Source of the DNA: Mycobacterium sp. IDR2000157661
Lineage (GTDB): Bacteria > Actinomycetota > Actinomycetes > Mycobacteriales > Mycobacteriaceae
Assembly: GCF_022317005.1 (NCBI RefSeq)
Contig: NZ_CP081006.1
Coordinates: forward strand, 2,356,001 to 2,420,000
DNA: 64,000 nucleotides
Direction of reading: 5' to 3'
Both the position numbers and the translations under genes were made by a program. This document shows positions 34,702 through 43,456 of this stretch, in pieces; position 1 is the stretch's first letter, and each line of letters opens with the position of its first letter. The notes below the pieces were generated by a model. The model saw only the letters and a program-made list of their open reading frames with translations, made no database searches and was not told the origin of the DNA.

Positions 34702-35253
34702 GTGTCGCGGCCGCCCTCCGAAACCCGTCAGCGCATCCAGCACGTGGCCAGGGAGCTGTTCACGCAGAAGGGTGTGCAGCGGACCAGCTTGCAGGACATC
34801 GCCGACCGCCTGGGTATCACCAAGCCCGCGCTGTACTACCACTTCGGCTCGCGCGAGGAATTGGTGCGCAGCATCCTGCAACCACTGATCGACGAGGGCG
34901 AGGCCTTTGTGACCGCGCACGAGAAGCGGCGGGGGGCTAGGCGTGCCACGGCGCGCGAGCTACTCGAGGGCTACTTCGACTTCCACTACAAGCATCGCGC
35001 CGACCTGCTGCTCGTGGTATCCGAACTCACCACGCTGGCCGACCTCGGCCTGATCGACCGGTTGCTGGCCTGGCGTGAGCGCCTGGGCAGGCTGATCTTC
35101 GGCAACCGGCCCACGCTCGAGCAGTCGACGCGCGCGGTGATCGCCCTCGGCGGGATGCAGGACTGCTGTCTGCAGTTCCCTGACGCCGATCACGATGAGC
35201 TGCGGCGGGTCACCGTGCAGGGAGCCTTGGCCGCGCTGGGCATGTCGACCTGA
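34702..35253 (+). CDS. TetR-family regulator of the monooxygenase
   Basis: 183 residues from GTG 34702, leaderless (TAGGGT six bases before). Helix-turn-helix TSLQDIADRLGITKPALYYH is textbook TetR. The ligand domain has a Cys-Cys (QDCCLQF) near the end. Divergent from the FAD monooxygenase and followed after 64 bases by an acyl-CoA synthetase; should sense the monooxygenase substrate. Confidence 0.9.
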   Translation: MSRPPSETRQRIQHVARELFTQKGVQRTSLQDIADRLGITKPALYYHFGSREELVRSILQPLIDEGEAFVTAHEKRRGARRATARELLEGYFDFHYKHRADLLLVVSELTTLADLGLIDRLLAWRERLGRLIFGNRPTLEQSTRAVIALGGMQDCCLQFPDADHDELRRVTVQGALAALGMST

Positions 35254-35317
35254 CACAGCGGGAGGGGAGCGTGCCGAGTGCGGGTGGTCGCATCACCGGA
35301 TCGTCTAGCCTGACGCC

Positions 35318-36802
35318 GTGACCTTCACCGACGAGTTCGCCGCGGGACTGGCCGGCTACGGCGACAAGCCCTGCATCGAGTTCGAAGGTCGGTGGTACTC
35401 GGGTGCCGAGGTCGCCGAATACGGCCATGCCGTCGCAGAGTTGCTGCGCGAGGCCGGGGTATCCGACGATGCGCCGGTCGGCCTCGTGGTGCGCAACCGG
35501 TTGCCGCACGCCGCGGTGATCATCGGGTTCCTGGCCGCCGGTCGCACCGTGTCGATGGTCTACTCGTTCCAGTCGCCGGAGGCGATCGGTCGCGACATCG
35601 AGAAGCTCGAGTTGTCGGCGGTGGTCGCCGATGTCGAGGACTGGACGACACCGGTCGTGGCGGCCGCCAGGCGTGCAGGCAGTGCGGGTGTGGGTATCTC
35701 GCTGCAGTCGCCCGCTGTCTCGGCGGTGCCGGGCTTGGAGCGCCGCGACGAGTCCCGGTCCCACGCGGTCGCCGAACCCGATGTGGCCCTGCAGATTCTG
35801 ACCAGCGGCACCACCGGACCGCCGAAGCGCCAGTCGATCAGGACACCGGTGCTGCGACGCACGGTGTTCAGCGTCACGAGCGGGGAGTCCGCACCCGCCG
35901 ACGCCCCGCCGGAGATGGCGTACTGGCAGTTCGGCGGCATCGGGGTCTGCCAACTCATCGCCGGCGTCTACAACGCGCGGCGCATCGTGATGCTCGAGCG
36001 GTTTACCGTCGACGGCTACGTGAACGCGGTGAAGCGGCACGGCATCACCCGTTCGGGCGTGCAGCCCGCCGTCATCCGGATGCTGTTGGACGCCGACGTA
36101 GCCAAGGAGGACCTCGCGTCGCTGGACTTCCTGATCAGCGCGTCGGGACCCTTGGACCCCGAAACGCGCGACGCATTCGAGTCCAGGTACGGCGTTCCGA
36201 TCATGTTGGCCTACGGCGCAACCGAATTCGCCGGTTCGCTGTGCGCGTGGACACCGGATCTGCAACAAGAGTTCGGTACGGCCAAGCGCAACAGCGTCGG
36301 GCGTGCCCTGCCCGACACCCGATTGCGCGTCGTCGACCCCGACACCGGTGCGCCACTTCGAGCGGGTGAGCAGGGTCTGCTCGAGGCCAAGGTCGCGCCG
36401 ATCGGTGCGGACTGGATCCGTACCACCGACATCGCCTCCATCGACGCCGACGGGTTCGTCTTCCTGCACGGCCGCGCCGACGGGGCGATCAACCGCGGCG
36501 GGTTCAAGATCCTGCCCGAAACCGTTCGGCGGGTGTTGATCTCACATCCTGCGGTACGGGACGTCTGCGTGGTCGGGGTGCCCGATGCGCGCCTGGGGGA
36601 GGTGCCGTTCGCGGCGATCGAGGTGACGCCGGGGTTGCCCGTACCGTCCGAGGGCGAGCTCGCCGAACTGGTCCGCTCAGCGTTGCCGGTGTACACCGTG
36701 CCCGTCGCGTTCGCGGTCGTCGACGAACTGCCGCGCAATCCGGCGCTCAAGGTCAGCCTGCCGGCCGTCGCGTCGCTCTACGAGGCGCGCGCGAACAGGT
36801 AG
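35318..36802 (+). CDS. AMP-forming acyl-CoA synthetase / ligase
   Basis: 494 residues from GTG 35318, leaderless (TAGCCT six bases before). ILTSGTTGPPKRQS is the phosphate loop, AYGATEF the adenine motif, GRADGAINRGGFKILP the hinge, and NPALKVSL holds the C-terminal catalytic Lys. Activates a carboxylic acid to acyl-AMP then acyl-CoA; N-terminal portion is short, so a compact family member. Its last 25 bases overlap the end of the convergent methyltransferase gene. Likely works with the monooxygenase on an aromatic acid, but this is inference. Confidence 0.87.
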   Translation: MTFTDEFAAGLAGYGDKPCIEFEGRWYSGAEVAEYGHAVAELLREAGVSDDAPVGLVVRNRLPHAAVIIGFLAAGRTVSMVYSFQSPEAIGRDIEKLELSAVVADVEDWTTPVVAAARRAGSAGVGISLQSPAVSAVPGLERRDESRSHAVAEPDVALQILTSGTTGPPKRQSIRTPVLRRTVFSVTSGESAPADAPPEMAYWQFGGIGVCQLIAGVYNARRIVMLERFTVDGYVNAVKRHGITRSGVQPAVIRMLLDADVAKEDLASLDFLISASGPLDPETRDAFESRYGVPIMLAYGATEFAGSLCAWTPDLQQEFGTAKRNSVGRALPDTRLRVVDPDTGAPLRAGEQGLLEAKVAPIGADWIRTTDIASIDADGFVFLHGRADGAINRGGFKILPETVRRVLISHPAVRDVCVVGVPDARLGEVPFAAIEVTPGLPVPSEGELAELVRSALPVYTVPVAFAVVDELPRNPALKVSLPAVASLYEARANR

Positions 36803-37374
36803 TGCCGCGCCGGGTTCTTACCGTTGTGGTTCATCGCGGCCTCATCTCCGGAGGACAACGGCGTCCAGCCGCCGGCGAACCGGTGCGCCACCTCGTCCGG
36901 GTCGATGCCGGGCACGCCGAACGAACCGCCGGGCACGAACGCGACGATGAGCAGCCGGGCACCGGGCGCGGCCACCGCGGTGACCTCTCGGACGTAGGCG
37001 GCGCGGTCGTCGGCGCTCATCCCGTGCAGGCAGCCGCTGTCGAGGATGAGATCGAAACCTGTGCCGATGCCTTCGCTCGACAGCCGCGTCACGTCGCCAC
37101 GGCTGAAGGTGACGTTCACCTTCGCGGCCTCGGCCTTGGCGCGCGCCCTGCCCACGGCCTTCGCGACGTAGTCGACACCGGTGACCGCCCAGCCATTCCT
37201 CGCCAGGAAGATCGAGCTGTCGCCGGTTCCGCAGCCGAGATCAAGCGCGCTGCCCGGATGCAGCCGGTCCGCGCCGTCGACGAGTTCGATCAGACTGCGA
37301 GGCAGAGGATGTCCGTCCCACGGCGTGAATCCGAAGCGGTAGAACGCGGTGAAGAGCCGCTGTCTCGAGGCCAT
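36778..37374 (-). CDS. SAM-dependent class I methyltransferase
   Basis: 198 residues. Motif I ALDLGCGTGDSSIFLARNGW, acidic loop GVDYVAKAV, FSRGDV and DLILDSGCLHG give the class I fold. Starts four bases after the stop of the PPOX-fold gene, so it is co-transcribed. Resembles small-molecule methyltransferases of the thiopurine/tellurite type; acceptor unknown. Confidence 0.87.
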   Translation of the reverse strand: MASRQRLFTAFYRFGFTPWDGHPLPRSLIELVDGADRLHPGSALDLGCGTGDSSIFLARNGWAVTGVDYVAKAVGRARAKAEAAKVNVTFSRGDVTRLSSEGIGTGFDLILDSGCLHGMSADDRAAYVREVTAVAAPGARLLIVAFVPGGSFGVPGIDPDEVAHRFAGGWTPLSSGDEAAMNHNGKNPARHYLFARAS

Positions 37375-37378
37375 CGGC

Positions 37379-37804
37379 TCAGATGGCGCCGAGGTCTGCC
37401 GACAACCAGTGTCGGGGCCTCATGACGACCACTACGCCCTCCCCGTGTTCACGGCGGGCGTACTCGAGGTAGGCGTCGACCTTCTCCGGCGCCAGGTAGC
37501 GCTTCGTCATCTCGACGAGGTGGTCATCGGTGGCCCGCTCGATGCTGCTGACCGGGCCGTCGACCGCGACGTAGCGCACCGAGGGCTCGACGCGCTCGAC
37601 CATCAACGTGAACTCGCCCTGCGCCTCGATGAGCCGGTGCTTGCGGGACCCGTCGCCGGTCAGCACCCACGGCTGGCCACCGACGGCGTACTGGTACCAG
37701 ATCGGCACGGTGAGCGGACCCCGCTTGTCACCGGCACTGACCGACAGCGCGGCGATGTGGGGTTCGGCCAGGAACTGTTCGCGTTCTTCCTTGGACAGGG
37801 CCAT
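37379..37804 (-). CDS. PPOX-fold (pyridoxamine 5'-phosphate oxidase-like) flavin/F420 protein
   Basis: 141 residues from ATG 37804, leaderless (TAGCCT six bases before). FLAEPHIAALSV, GPLTVPIWYQY and GSRKHRLIEAQGEFTLMV are the split-barrel cofactor motifs, including the Lys/His pair seen in F420-binding FDOR-B proteins. Could reduce a substrate with F420H2 or bind FMN or haem. Upstream partner of the methyltransferase. Confidence 0.83.
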   Translation of the reverse strand: MALSKEEREQFLAEPHIAALSVSAGDKRGPLTVPIWYQYAVGGQPWVLTGDGSRKHRLIEAQGEFTLMVERVEPSVRYVAVDGPVSSIERATDDHLVEMTKRYLAPEKVDAYLEYARREHGEGVVVVMRPRHWLSADLGAI

Positions 37805-37849
37805 CTCGCCAGGCTAGACCCGCCCACCGACAAGCCCGGGCAATGAAGG

Positions 37850-38059
37850 TCAGCAGCCGATCCGCGAGAAGAAGGCGAGTGAGACGATCCCGATCGCGAT
37901 GGCGATCGGCGTCTGTCCCATCGCGGCGGTGCTGACGATGCCGACGACCGCGGCGATGGCGATCACCGCGAGCAACAGTCCGTGGACCCATCGAACCCCG
38001 ATGGCTCCGCCCGGGCGCCCTGGATGGGTCTGCATTCCCGTCATCCGGTCACGGGCCAC
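37850..38059 (-). CDS. Small two-helix membrane protein
   Basis: 69 residues from GTG 38059, fixed by AGGAGGCGGC just upstream. Two hydrophobic helices (VHGLLLAVIAIAAVVGIV and IAIAIGIVSLAFF) after a basic Pro/Gly start, ending SRIGC. No family recognised. The 38060-38295 gap upstream shows nothing further. Confidence 0.6.
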   Translation of the reverse strand: MARDRMTGMQTHPGRPGGAIGVRWVHGLLLAVIAIAAVVGIVSTAAMGQTPIAIAIGIVSLAFFSRIGC

Positions 38060-38295
38060 GGCCGCCTCCTGTGTGGTCTACATCACATCGTATCGGTTGT
38101 GTGAGCCACACCATACAACACCGCCGGCCGCTCAGCGAAGCGGATCGCGCCCTGTCGGCGAGGGTCGGCTGCAACTGAAAGGCTATGTGCTGCTTGAAGA
38201 CTATGCCGAGTGCAGCTAACTAGTGATGGTTGCGGGACCCCGGACTGCGAACTTCGGCGCCGAACTCGCCCCGGCGTCACCTAGAGTCGGGGGTC

Positions 38296-39285
38296 ATGCG
38301 CTTCGGCTTCTTCATCCCACAGGGCTGGCGACTCGACCTGGTGGGCATCCCCACCGAACAACACTGGTCGGTGATGCGCGATCTCGCCGTGTACGCCGAC
38401 CGCAGCGCGTGGGATTCAGTGTGGGTCTATGACCACTTCCACACGGTGCCGGTTCCCACCGCCGAGGCCACTCATGAAGCGTGGGCGCTGATGTCGGCCT
38501 ACGCCGCGGTCACGTCGCGGGTCCGACTCGGGCAGATGTGCACGGCGATGAGCTACCGCAATCCCGCCTACCTGGCCAAGGTCGCCGCCACCGTCGACGT
38601 CATCTCCGGCGGGCGGACAGAGATGGGCATCGGTGGTGGCTGGTATGAGCACGAGTGGCGTGCCTACGGTTACGGGTTCCCGTCTGCCGGCGTGCGTTTG
38701 GGCCGACTCGACGAGGGCGTCCAGATCATGCGTGATGCCTGGCGCGACGGCAAGGTCAGCTTCGAGGGCAAGCACTACCAGGTAGAGGGTGCAATAATGG
38801 AGCCTAAACCGTTACAGCCCAACGGTATTCCGCTGTGGATTGCGGGCGGCGGGGAGAAGGTCACGCTGCGGATCGCCGCGAAATACGCCCAGTACACCAA
38901 CTTCACCTCCGTGCCGGAGGGATTCACGCACAAGTCCCAGGTGCTCGCCGACCATTGCCGTGACGTCGGGACCGACTACGACGCGATCGTGCGGTCGGCC
39001 AATTTCAACGCGGTGATCGGTGACTCCGAGGCCGACGTCGCCGACAGGGTCGCCCGGGTCCGCGATCGGCAGGTGGCCGCAGCCGACGAACCCGCGGTCA
39101 ATGCGATGCTGAAGACCGTTACAGCCCCCGAATCTGCCTGTGGAACAACGGATCAGGTCATCGAGAAGCTGGCCAAGATGCGCGACCTCGGCTGCGAGTA
39201 CGCCATCCTCTACTTCCCGGAAGCGGCCTACGACCGGTCCGGTGTCGAGCTGTTCGAACGCGAGGTCATTCCGGCGCTCGGCTAG
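38296..39285 (+). CDS. LLM-class (luciferase-like) flavin/F420-dependent oxidoreductase
   Basis: 329 residues from ATG 38296, with TAGAGT eight bases before. MRFGFFIPQGW, SVWVYDHFH, RVRLGQMCTAMSYRNPAYLAK and EMGIGGGWYEHEW are the TIM-barrel LLM signatures; the F420-dependent branch (Rv-type TIGR03560) is the closest by eye. First gene of a three-gene run with the double nitrilase and the bicupin (47 and 78 base gaps), so it may oxidise an N-containing or ring substrate before hydrolysis. Confidence 0.87.
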   Translation: MRFGFFIPQGWRLDLVGIPTEQHWSVMRDLAVYADRSAWDSVWVYDHFHTVPVPTAEATHEAWALMSAYAAVTSRVRLGQMCTAMSYRNPAYLAKVAATVDVISGGRTEMGIGGGWYEHEWRAYGYGFPSAGVRLGRLDEGVQIMRDAWRDGKVSFEGKHYQVEGAIMEPKPLQPNGIPLWIAGGGEKVTLRIAAKYAQYTNFTSVPEGFTHKSQVLADHCRDVGTDYDAIVRSANFNAVIGDSEADVADRVARVRDRQVAAADEPAVNAMLKTVTAPESACGTTDQVIEKLAKMRDLGCEYAILYFPEAAYDRSGVELFEREVIPALG

Positions 39286-39332
39286 CCGCCGGCCACGGTG
39301 CGCGCGGATCAACCGAACCGAGGAGGCACGAG

Positions 39333-41168
39333 GTGAACGCAACACCATTCAAGGTGGCTGCGGTCGAATTCAACCCGGAGCTCTTCGAGTTCCATCGCAA
39401 CATCGCGCGTGCATGCGCTGTTGCCGAGGAAGCCGCTACGAACGGCGCGAAGTTGATCGTGCTCCCGGAGGCGGCCCTGTCCGGTTACATCTACCGCGAC
39501 CTGGCGCAGTTCCTGCCCTATATGGACACCGTGCCCGGAAGCGGGACGAACGCTCTTGCGGCCGTATGTGCCAAGCACGGGTGCTACGTGGCCATCGGGA
39601 TAGCCGAGATCGACCCCCTCACTCAGCTGACCTACAACACCGGCGCACTCGTCGGGCCTGACGGATATATCGGGAAGTACCGAAAAAGCGGCCTTAACCC
39701 GAGCGACATCCTTTGGTTCACGCCGGGCAACACCGGCCATCCCGTGTTCGAGACGGAACTGGGCCGCATCACCATGGTGATCTGTTACGACGACACTTAC
39801 TGGGAGCCCGGTCGGCTGGCCGCCGTCAAAGGCGCAGACCTGATTGCCTACATCTGCTCCAGCGACCGGGTCCTGACCCAGCTCGGTGCCGAGTCGAAGG
39901 GCAACCATTCGACGATCGCCGCGGTTCAGCAGCTGACGGCGTGGAACGGCCTCGCGATGGTCGCCGCGGACCGAAACAACGTCGAGAGCAATCCGACCAC
40001 CGGTATATCCGTCGTGTACGGGGGTTCGGCATCGATCTGGCAGGCCGACGGACGCCGCACCGGGCACCTCCCGGCCACCGAGCAGAACCTCACCGCTGCC
40101 AACCCCGGCGCCATCCTCTACGGGGAAATCGACCCGGCTCTTTACGCGAATGACCAGAAGGCGACGCTGTCACGCCGGCGTCCCGAGCTGTACCGCGACC
40201 TCGCGTTCCACCGGGCGCCCACCGACACTCAGGCATCCCGTGAGTCGCACCGGATCTCGGTCACCGCCGTCCAGTACGAGCTGGTCACCGGTGATGTCGA
40301 AGGCAATATCGGGCGTGCCAATGATCGTGTCCTCGAATTGCAGACCGCCGACGCCCGCGACGGCCTGGCGGTACTGCCCGCGTTCACCTTCAGCGGTGTC
40401 CCGACCGACGCCGACACCGCGGCGCGGTGGGCCGAATCCGGGCTGGGACGCACCGTTCAGGTGTTGTCGGATTTCGCGATCCGGCTGCGTCGGTTCGTCG
40501 TCGGCAGTCACGTCGAGCACGACGGCGGCGCACTCTTCCACACCGCCGTGCTGGTGCAGCCCGACGGCAGGCTCGCCGGAACCTACCGCCAATGCCATCT
40601 CGACCCGTCGTACACGTGGGCCACGCCCGGTGACGACCTACCGGTGTTCGACACGGCGATAGGCCGTATCGGGCTGCTGCTCTGTGCGGATGTGCGATTT
40701 CCGGAGGCCAGCGGCGTCTTGTCGGTGCGCCGAGCCGATTTGATTGCGGTACCGTCACATTGGGACGGCAGCTACGGCGGCCCATTGCGGGAGTCGGAAG
40801 GACTCTTCGCGCATGGATTCCCCGCCAACACGATGTGTATGTGGTATGCGGTGGCCAAGACCAGTCAGGCCTATACGGTGGTGGCGAATCCGGTCGGCAG
40901 CGGAACCTTAGGCTCCAGTGGGGTTTTCACCATCAATCCGGTGAACGCCGAACCACCGGTTGTCGGATCGGTCGACAACGCCGAGGCGGTGAGCATGAGC
41001 ATCACCACACTGGGCGACGCGGACTGGTGGTTGGACCAACGACGCTTGATCGCGGGCCGGCGCGCAGATCTCGCTGTTCCCCTGATGCTGCCCGACGATT
41101 CCCCGGCTTTCACCGCGTGGCGAGAGTCCCCGGGATACGATCTGACCTGGTCGGCTTACTCACAGTGA
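39333..41168 (+). CDS. Tandem carbon-nitrogen hydrolase with degenerate second domain
   Basis: 611 residues, two complete nitrilase-superfamily domains. Domain 1 (6-290) has the Glu46-Lys118-Cys151 triad in VLPEAALSGY, GKYRKSGL and VICYDDTYWEPG. Domain 2 (308-600) keeps Cys451 (LLLCADVRFPE) but has Ala350 for Glu (VLPAFTFSG) and Gln420 for Lys (GTYRQCHL), so it should be inactive and serve as a structural or binding partner, mimicking the obligate dimer of this family. Domain 1 would hydrolyse an amide, nitrile or carbamoyl group. In the LLM-nitrilase-bicupin run. Confidence 0.88.
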   Translation: MNATPFKVAAVEFNPELFEFHRNIARACAVAEEAATNGAKLIVLPEAALSGYIYRDLAQFLPYMDTVPGSGTNALAAVCAKHGCYVAIGIAEIDPLTQLTYNTGALVGPDGYIGKYRKSGLNPSDILWFTPGNTGHPVFETELGRITMVICYDDTYWEPGRLAAVKGADLIAYICSSDRVLTQLGAESKGNHSTIAAVQQLTAWNGLAMVAADRNNVESNPTTGISVVYGGSASIWQADGRRTGHLPATEQNLTAANPGAILYGEIDPALYANDQKATLSRRRPELYRDLAFHRAPTDTQASRESHRISVTAVQYELVTGDVEGNIGRANDRVLELQTADARDGLAVLPAFTFSGVPTDADTAARWAESGLGRTVQVLSDFAIRLRRFVVGSHVEHDGGALFHTAVLVQPDGRLAGTYRQCHLDPSYTWATPGDDLPVFDTAIGRIGLLLCADVRFPEASGVLSVRRADLIAVPSHWDGSYGGPLRESEGLFAHGFPANTMCMWYAVAKTSQAYTVVANPVGSGTLGSSGVFTINPVNAEPPVVGSVDNAEAVSMSITTLGDADWWLDQRRLIAGRRADLAVPLMLPDDSPAFTAWRESPGYDLTWSAYSQ

Positions 41169-41246
41169 CGTCAAACTGCCTGGATCTGAAGCCGGTCCGG
41201 GTACTGATGAAGAACAGTCGGGGCAGCGGGGGAGGATCCGATTCAC

Positions 41247-42299
41247 ATGACCGTGAAGCTCGAGCGAAGCCGGCATTCGACCTCGTTGCTCGACGGCGAG
41301 ATCGTCGAGGAATCCGAACACGGTTCGATGCGCCGGGTCACCGCCGACACCCTGCCCATCTTGGCGGGAATGTCGATCAAGCGTTTGGTTCTCAATCCCG
41401 GTGCGATGCGAACGCCGCACTGGCACGCCAACGCCAACGAGCTCACATATTGTGTCTCGGGTACCTCCCTGGTGTCCGTTCTCGACAGCGGTAGTCAATT
41501 CTCCTCCTTCGTCATTCGCGCGGGCGAGATGTTTCACGTCGACTCCGGTTCGCTGCACCACATCGAGAACATCGGTGAACAACGGGCCGAATTCATCCTG
41601 GCGTTCCGTCACGAACGGCCCGAGGATTTCGGTTTCGGTGCGGCTTTCGGCGCCATGACCGATGCGGTGCTCGGGAACACCTACGACCTTCCGGCCGCCG
41701 ACTTCGCGAAAATCCGGCGCAGTACCACCGACCGGCGATTGGCGGCGCGCGTGGGGGAGCCGTCGGTGCCCGCCGGCGCGCAGTTCAACGATCCGCACAA
41801 GTTCGCCGTCGAAGCTCAGAACCCGCCTGTGGGTAGTGCGGTCGGATCAGCCCGATTGGCGCGCGTCCAGTTCTGGCCGGCACTGAAGGATCTGTCGATG
41901 TACTCGCTGCGCATCCGGGAAGACGGCATGCGCGAACCGCACTGGCATCCGATCACCGCCGAGATGGGCTACGTGGCGTCGGGAAGTTCCCGAATGACCG
42001 TGATGGATCCCGACGGGCGACTGGACACCTGGTATCTCGAACAGGGGGACATGTACTTCATCCCGCGCGCGTATCCGCACCACATCGAGGTGGTCGATGC
42101 GCCGGATCTGCACTTCGCGATCTTCTTCGACCAGCCGACACCCGGCGACATCGGTTACCGCGCATCGGCGAGCGCATACTCGCGCGAGGTACTCGCCGCG
42201 ACGTTCAACGTGCACATCGAAGATCTGCCCGACTTCCCGTTCACCAATGCCGACCCGTTGATCGTCCATCGCATCAACCCGCTGGATCCGCGCGAGTAG
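41247..42299 (+). CDS. Bicupin metalloenzyme (oxalate-decarboxylase-like)
   Basis: 350 residues from ATG 41247. Two cupin domains, each with an intact metal site: His58-x-His60-Glu65 with His104/105 in the first (PHWHANANELTY), and His232-x-His234-Glu239 with His278/279 in the second (PHWHPITAEMGY). Same architecture as Mn oxalate decarboxylase and bicupin dioxygenases. It has no signal peptide, so it acts in the cytoplasm. It closes the LLM-nitrilase-bicupin run. Reaction not assigned: decarboxylation or C-C cleavage are both possible. Confidence 0.85.
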   Translation: MTVKLERSRHSTSLLDGEIVEESEHGSMRRVTADTLPILAGMSIKRLVLNPGAMRTPHWHANANELTYCVSGTSLVSVLDSGSQFSSFVIRAGEMFHVDSGSLHHIENIGEQRAEFILAFRHERPEDFGFGAAFGAMTDAVLGNTYDLPAADFAKIRRSTTDRRLAARVGEPSVPAGAQFNDPHKFAVEAQNPPVGSAVGSARLARVQFWPALKDLSMYSLRIREDGMREPHWHPITAEMGYVASGSSRMTVMDPDGRLDTWYLEQGDMYFIPRAYPHHIEVVDAPDLHFAIFFDQPTPGDIGYRASASAYSREVLAATFNVHIEDLPDFPFTNADPLIVHRINPLDPRE

Positions 42300-42333
42300 T
42301 GCTCCCCGCCGCTCGCGGGTGGCTGGCGGCCGG

Positions 42334-42957
42334 CTACGGCGTCGGGCGCGCGTAGATCACCGGTGGCGGTCCGGGAGCGGGCGGCGGCGCTGGTGGCGGC
42401 GCGTCGAAGTAGCCGGGCGGAGGCGGACCGTCCAGCGGGTAGTAGCCCGGCGGCAGTGGCGGTCCCTGCTCCGTTTGGGGCGCGACCGGCGGGCCGTTCG
42501 ACTCCGGGGCGGTCAGCGAGGTGTATCCGGGCGGTAGCTGCGGCGCCGGACCGGCGCCCGGGGGCGGTGCCGCTCCGACGGGCATCTGGTCCGGCGGCAT
42601 CGAGGCGAACCCGTAGGGGTCCTGAGCCTGATGCCAGGCGTCGCGCAGGAAACCCAGCGGCCCCGGACTCGAGCCCTGCCCGTACTGGGCGTTTCGCACC
42701 TCGGGTACCGGCGGCGGACCGATGGGTGGCGGTGCCGGTGGCGGCGCCGCCTCGTCCACCTCGACGGCATACGGCTGACCGGGCGGGGGCGCCGGTGCGC
42801 CTGGCGCTCCGGGTGCGGGCGGCAACGGCGCAACGCCGGGTTGGGCGCCGGCCACGCCCGCGGGCAGCAGGGCCCCCAGGCCGACCGCGACGCCTGCCAT
42901 AGCGAGCTTGGCGCCCATCGCTGATGAGTTGGCGCGACGGCGGCGGTGTCCGGTCAT
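42334..42957 (-). CDS. Exported proline-rich protein
   Basis: 207 residues from ATG 42957. Tat- or Sec-like start with an Arg run (HRRRR) and hydrophobic core AMAGVAVGLGALLPAGVAGA, cleaved near AGAQPG. The mature chain is about one-third Pro, with a central ordered segment GPLGFLRDAWHQAQDPYGF. Likely a surface protein crossing or lying in the wall; no family recognised. Confidence 0.72.
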   Translation of the reverse strand: MTGHRRRRANSSAMGAKLAMAGVAVGLGALLPAGVAGAQPGVAPLPPAPGAPGAPAPPPGQPYAVEVDEAAPPPAPPPIGPPPVPEVRNAQYGQGSSPGPLGFLRDAWHQAQDPYGFASMPPDQMPVGAAPPPGAGPAPQLPPGYTSLTAPESNGPPVAPQTEQGPPLPPGYYPLDGPPPPGYFDAPPPAPPPAPGPPPVIYARPTP

Positions 42958-43111
42958 GAGCAAAGAGGCTAGCGCCTCACGCCCGCGGGCGCGTGCGCAG
43001 CGGCGAAGTCGTGCCGGCGACACGCCGACCTTGCCGGGTCGGCCGAGTGCGAGGATGGTTGGAGCTGTCACACCGCGAATCGAACAGCCTCGATCGTCCG
43101 GGAAGGACTCC

Positions 43112-43456
43112 ATGAACAAGACCTCACTGACCGCGCTTGTGCGCGAACAGCTCGAAACGGCGCGCGGCGCGAGCAGCGGCCGCAGTGCGCACACCGTCTA
43201 CGGCGGCCATGAGCACTCGCTGCGCCAGACGCTGATCGCCCTGAAGTCCGGCAGCGGGCTCGACGAGCACGACACCAACGGCGAGGCCACCCTGCAGGTA
43301 CTGCACGGCAGGGTGCGGTTGACCGAACAGAACAACCACTGGGAGGGCTCGGCGGGAGACCACCTCGTCGTGCCGAAAGCCCGCCACTCCCTCGAGGCGA
43401 TCGAGGACTCGGCGGTCCTGCTGACGGTGTCGAATCCCGTCGGCCCGCACGTCTAG
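43112..43456 (+). CDS. Single-domain cupin, AraC-type sensory fold
   Basis: 114 residues from ATG 43112, preceded by GGAAGGA. GGHEHSLRQTLIALKSGSGLDEHDTNGEATLQVLHG is the cupin start with His-Glu metal residues, and GDHLVVPKARHSLEAIEDS the end. Small cupins of this type bind metal or quercetin-like ligands. Shares a CTAG stop with the convergent XPB gene. Function unknown. Confidence 0.8.
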   Translation: MNKTSLTALVREQLETARGASSGRSAHTVYGGHEHSLRQTLIALKSGSGLDEHDTNGEATLQVLHGRVRLTEQNNHWEGSAGDHLVVPKARHSLEAIEDSAVLLTVSNPVGPHV

